A DNA stretch of 64,000 nt, from the NCBI GenBank assembly GCA_937124585.1, contig CAKZKT010000102.1, positions 1 to 64,000 on the forward strand, in the 5' to 3' direction. Of the stretch, positions 62,854 through 64,000 are shown one piece after another. This DNA is from an uncultured Anaerolineae bacterium (GTDB lineage Bacteria > Chloroflexota > Anaerolineae > CG2-30-64-16). Every line of letters starts with the position of its first letter. Positions within the stretch are counted from its first letter, which is position 1. The notes under the pieces are model-generated. The model did not search any database. It worked only from the letters and a program-made list of their open reading frames with translations, and was not told the DNA's origin. A program made the translations under genes and the position numbers.

Positions 62854-64000
62854 ATGTTTCCCATCGCCTCATCCGCTTTCGACACCCTTCTTTTCGCCAG
62901 TGCCCGCGCCTCGGTGCATTTCGCGTTGCATTGCCTGGAGCCGTTCAACGGCCATCTTCGCCCCATCTCCAGCTTCGTCAAGCCCGATGGCGAGATCATG
63001 CACTGGCATGACTTCGGCGACCTGATCGGGCCGGGCTGGGCGGCCAACGCGGTCGGCGGTGCGCATCTGCTCTGGCGTTGGGGCGATTATCTCGGCGACG
63101 CGGCCATACAGTCTGCAGCCCTGGCGCTGCTCGATCATGTGCTCGCGGACGGCTACATAGACCGCGTCATAGGCTTCATCTGGCCCTACTACGATCTGGC
63201 CCGGCAACGATTTTGCCTGAATTACGTGCATCGCGATGATTGGCTCTGCCCCGGCTCGCTGGCAAAGATTGGTGTGCAGTTGCTCGAGTTTGCGGAGCAA
63301 ATCGGCGCATCGGCAAATGGGCAAGCGGGCGAGGTCGGGGGCGGGGCGTCACGGGCGGCCGAGATGCGGGCGGCGGCGGTCGGGCTTGCCGGCTGGCTCT
63401 TCGATCATACGCCGTCGTTGCCAGGCGGTTGGGTGCCGCGCCGGATCACGGCGACGGGCGAGGCGTTCCCGTTCACGCCGCACGGCCGGCCCGACCCGAT
63501 CCACGATCACAGCGCGGATGGGCTCTTTTTGCTCGAGCTGGCCGTGGCGCTGACGGTGGCCGGCCTGGCCGATTATCGGCTGCAGGCCGAGGCGCTCGGC
63601 GAGGCGTTTGTGGTCGCGGGCGGGCTGTGGGGCAGTATTAATCACGATACCTATGACGATCACGAGAACGTGGCGTATGCGGTTGCGTTTCGTGTTTTGC
63701 GTCGCACGGCAGAGATGTTGGGCCGGCCGGCCTGGCGCGATTTTGCCTATCAGGTGGCGTTGCCTGGCCTGGCGCGTTTCCGCATGGCCGAGGACCGCAA
63801 CGGCGTTGCTGCGGCCGGACTGCTGTGGATGGAGGAGACGTGGGACACTGCGTATCTGTGGGAAAATGCAGAGGCGGCGCAGGCGTACCTCGAGGCGTGG
63901 GCCGAGACCGGCGATGGCGCCTGCCTGGAGGCTGCGCTGGGCATCCTGGCCGGCATCGCGCGGCATCATTACGGCGACCTGGGCTTTCTGACCGAGGGCG
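62854..64000 (+). CDS. unknown protein, possible alpha/alpha-barrel, cut by window end
   Basis: At least 382 residues from the ATG at 62854, still open at the window end. It is rich in Trp and in paired helices with spaced Asp/His (HWHDFGDLIGPGW, INHDTYDDHENVAYAVAFRVLRR, WMEETWDTAYLWENAEAAQAYLEAW), like the alpha/alpha toroids of glycoside hydrolases, epimerases or prenyltransferase-like proteins. No exact family is recognised. Around residues 151-166 a Gly/Ala-rich stretch (SANGQAGEVGGG) looks like a repeat-derived insertion, similar to the SANQQ peptide in the XdhC tail. It follows the hydrolase by 73 bases. Confidence 0.7.
   Translation, partial: MFPIASSAFDTLLFASARASVHFALHCLEPFNGHLRPISSFVKPDGEIMHWHDFGDLIGPGWAANAVGGAHLLWRWGDYLGDAAIQSAALALLDHVLADGYIDRVIGFIWPYYDLARQRFCLNYVHRDDWLCPGSLAKIGVQLLEFAEQIGASANGQAGEVGGGASRAAEMRAAAVGLAGWLFDHTPSLPGGWVPRRITATGEAFPFTPHGRPDPIHDHSADGLFLLELAVALTVAGLADYRLQAEALGEAFVVAGGLWGSINHDTYDDHENVAYAVAFRVLRRTAEMLGRPAWRDFAYQVALPGLARFRMAEDRNGVAAAGLLWMEETWDTAYLWENAEAAQAYLEAWAETGDGACLEAALGILAGIARHHYGDLGFLTEG

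Overview
The window is a gene-dense, GC-rich bacterial chromosome segment with about 45 protein genes. No rRNA, tRNA, CRISPR array, insertion sequence or phage gene was found. Several traits suggest a Chloroflexota member (Anaerolineae or Caldilineae type): Thr/Pro-rich tethers behind lipobox cysteines, a PBP1C with an alpha-2-macroglobulin partner, many uncharacterised carbohydrate and amide enzymes, UROD-like proteins, and degenerate 7-bp intergenic arrays. This assignment is inference from gene content; there is no phylogenetic marker.

Layout. 1-2.6 kb: an ABC-2 type ATPase cut by the window edge and a frameshifted orphan DNA methyltransferase. 2.6-7.9 kb: Fe-alcohol dehydrogenase, an SDR with an altered active site, and a divergent GH38 alpha-mannosidase. 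7.9-16.3 kb: one eight-gene minus-strand operon coding for a dipeptide-type ABC importer (binding protein, two permeases, two ATPases) plus DUF1177 and two tandem M29-like proteins; a DUF917 gene diverges from it. 17.7-22 kb: a small membrane protein and a heterodimeric ABC exporter. 22-30.5 kb: a minus-strand sugar-acid cluster (FtsX-type permease, UROD-like protein, transaldolase, SDR, UxaE-like epimerase, sugar isomerase/epimerase). 31-32.3 kb: L-rhamnose isomerase behind a strong promoter. 32.3-42.1 kb: PBP1C, a lipoprotein and alpha-2-macroglobulin in one operon. 42.3-49.8 kb: xylulokinase, FAH-family 2-keto-3-deoxy-acid dehydratase, creatininase-family protein, GH3 beta-glycosidase, flavodoxin-like reductase and an MsmX/UgpC-type ATPase. 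49.9-50.7 kb: a stand-alone caspase-like peptidase. 50.8-61 kb: a minus-strand run of glycyl radical activase, glycyl radical enzyme, P-type ATPase, RtcA, an ApnO-like oxidoreductase, XdhC and a CoA transferase. 61.2-64 kb: two amidohydrolase-fold proteins, the first frameshifted, and a partial unknown protein.

Most of the content fits a heterotroph feeding on plant or algal polysaccharide: glycosidases release sugars, isomerases and kinases feed them into central metabolism, and separate operons handle peptides or amides. The items most worth following are the glycyl radical enzyme with an atypical active-site motif, the paired amidohydrolase-fold proteins of which one lacks the metal ligands, the divergent M29/NicX-like pair in a transport operon, and a dispersed 7-bp-period hairpin family at gene ends.
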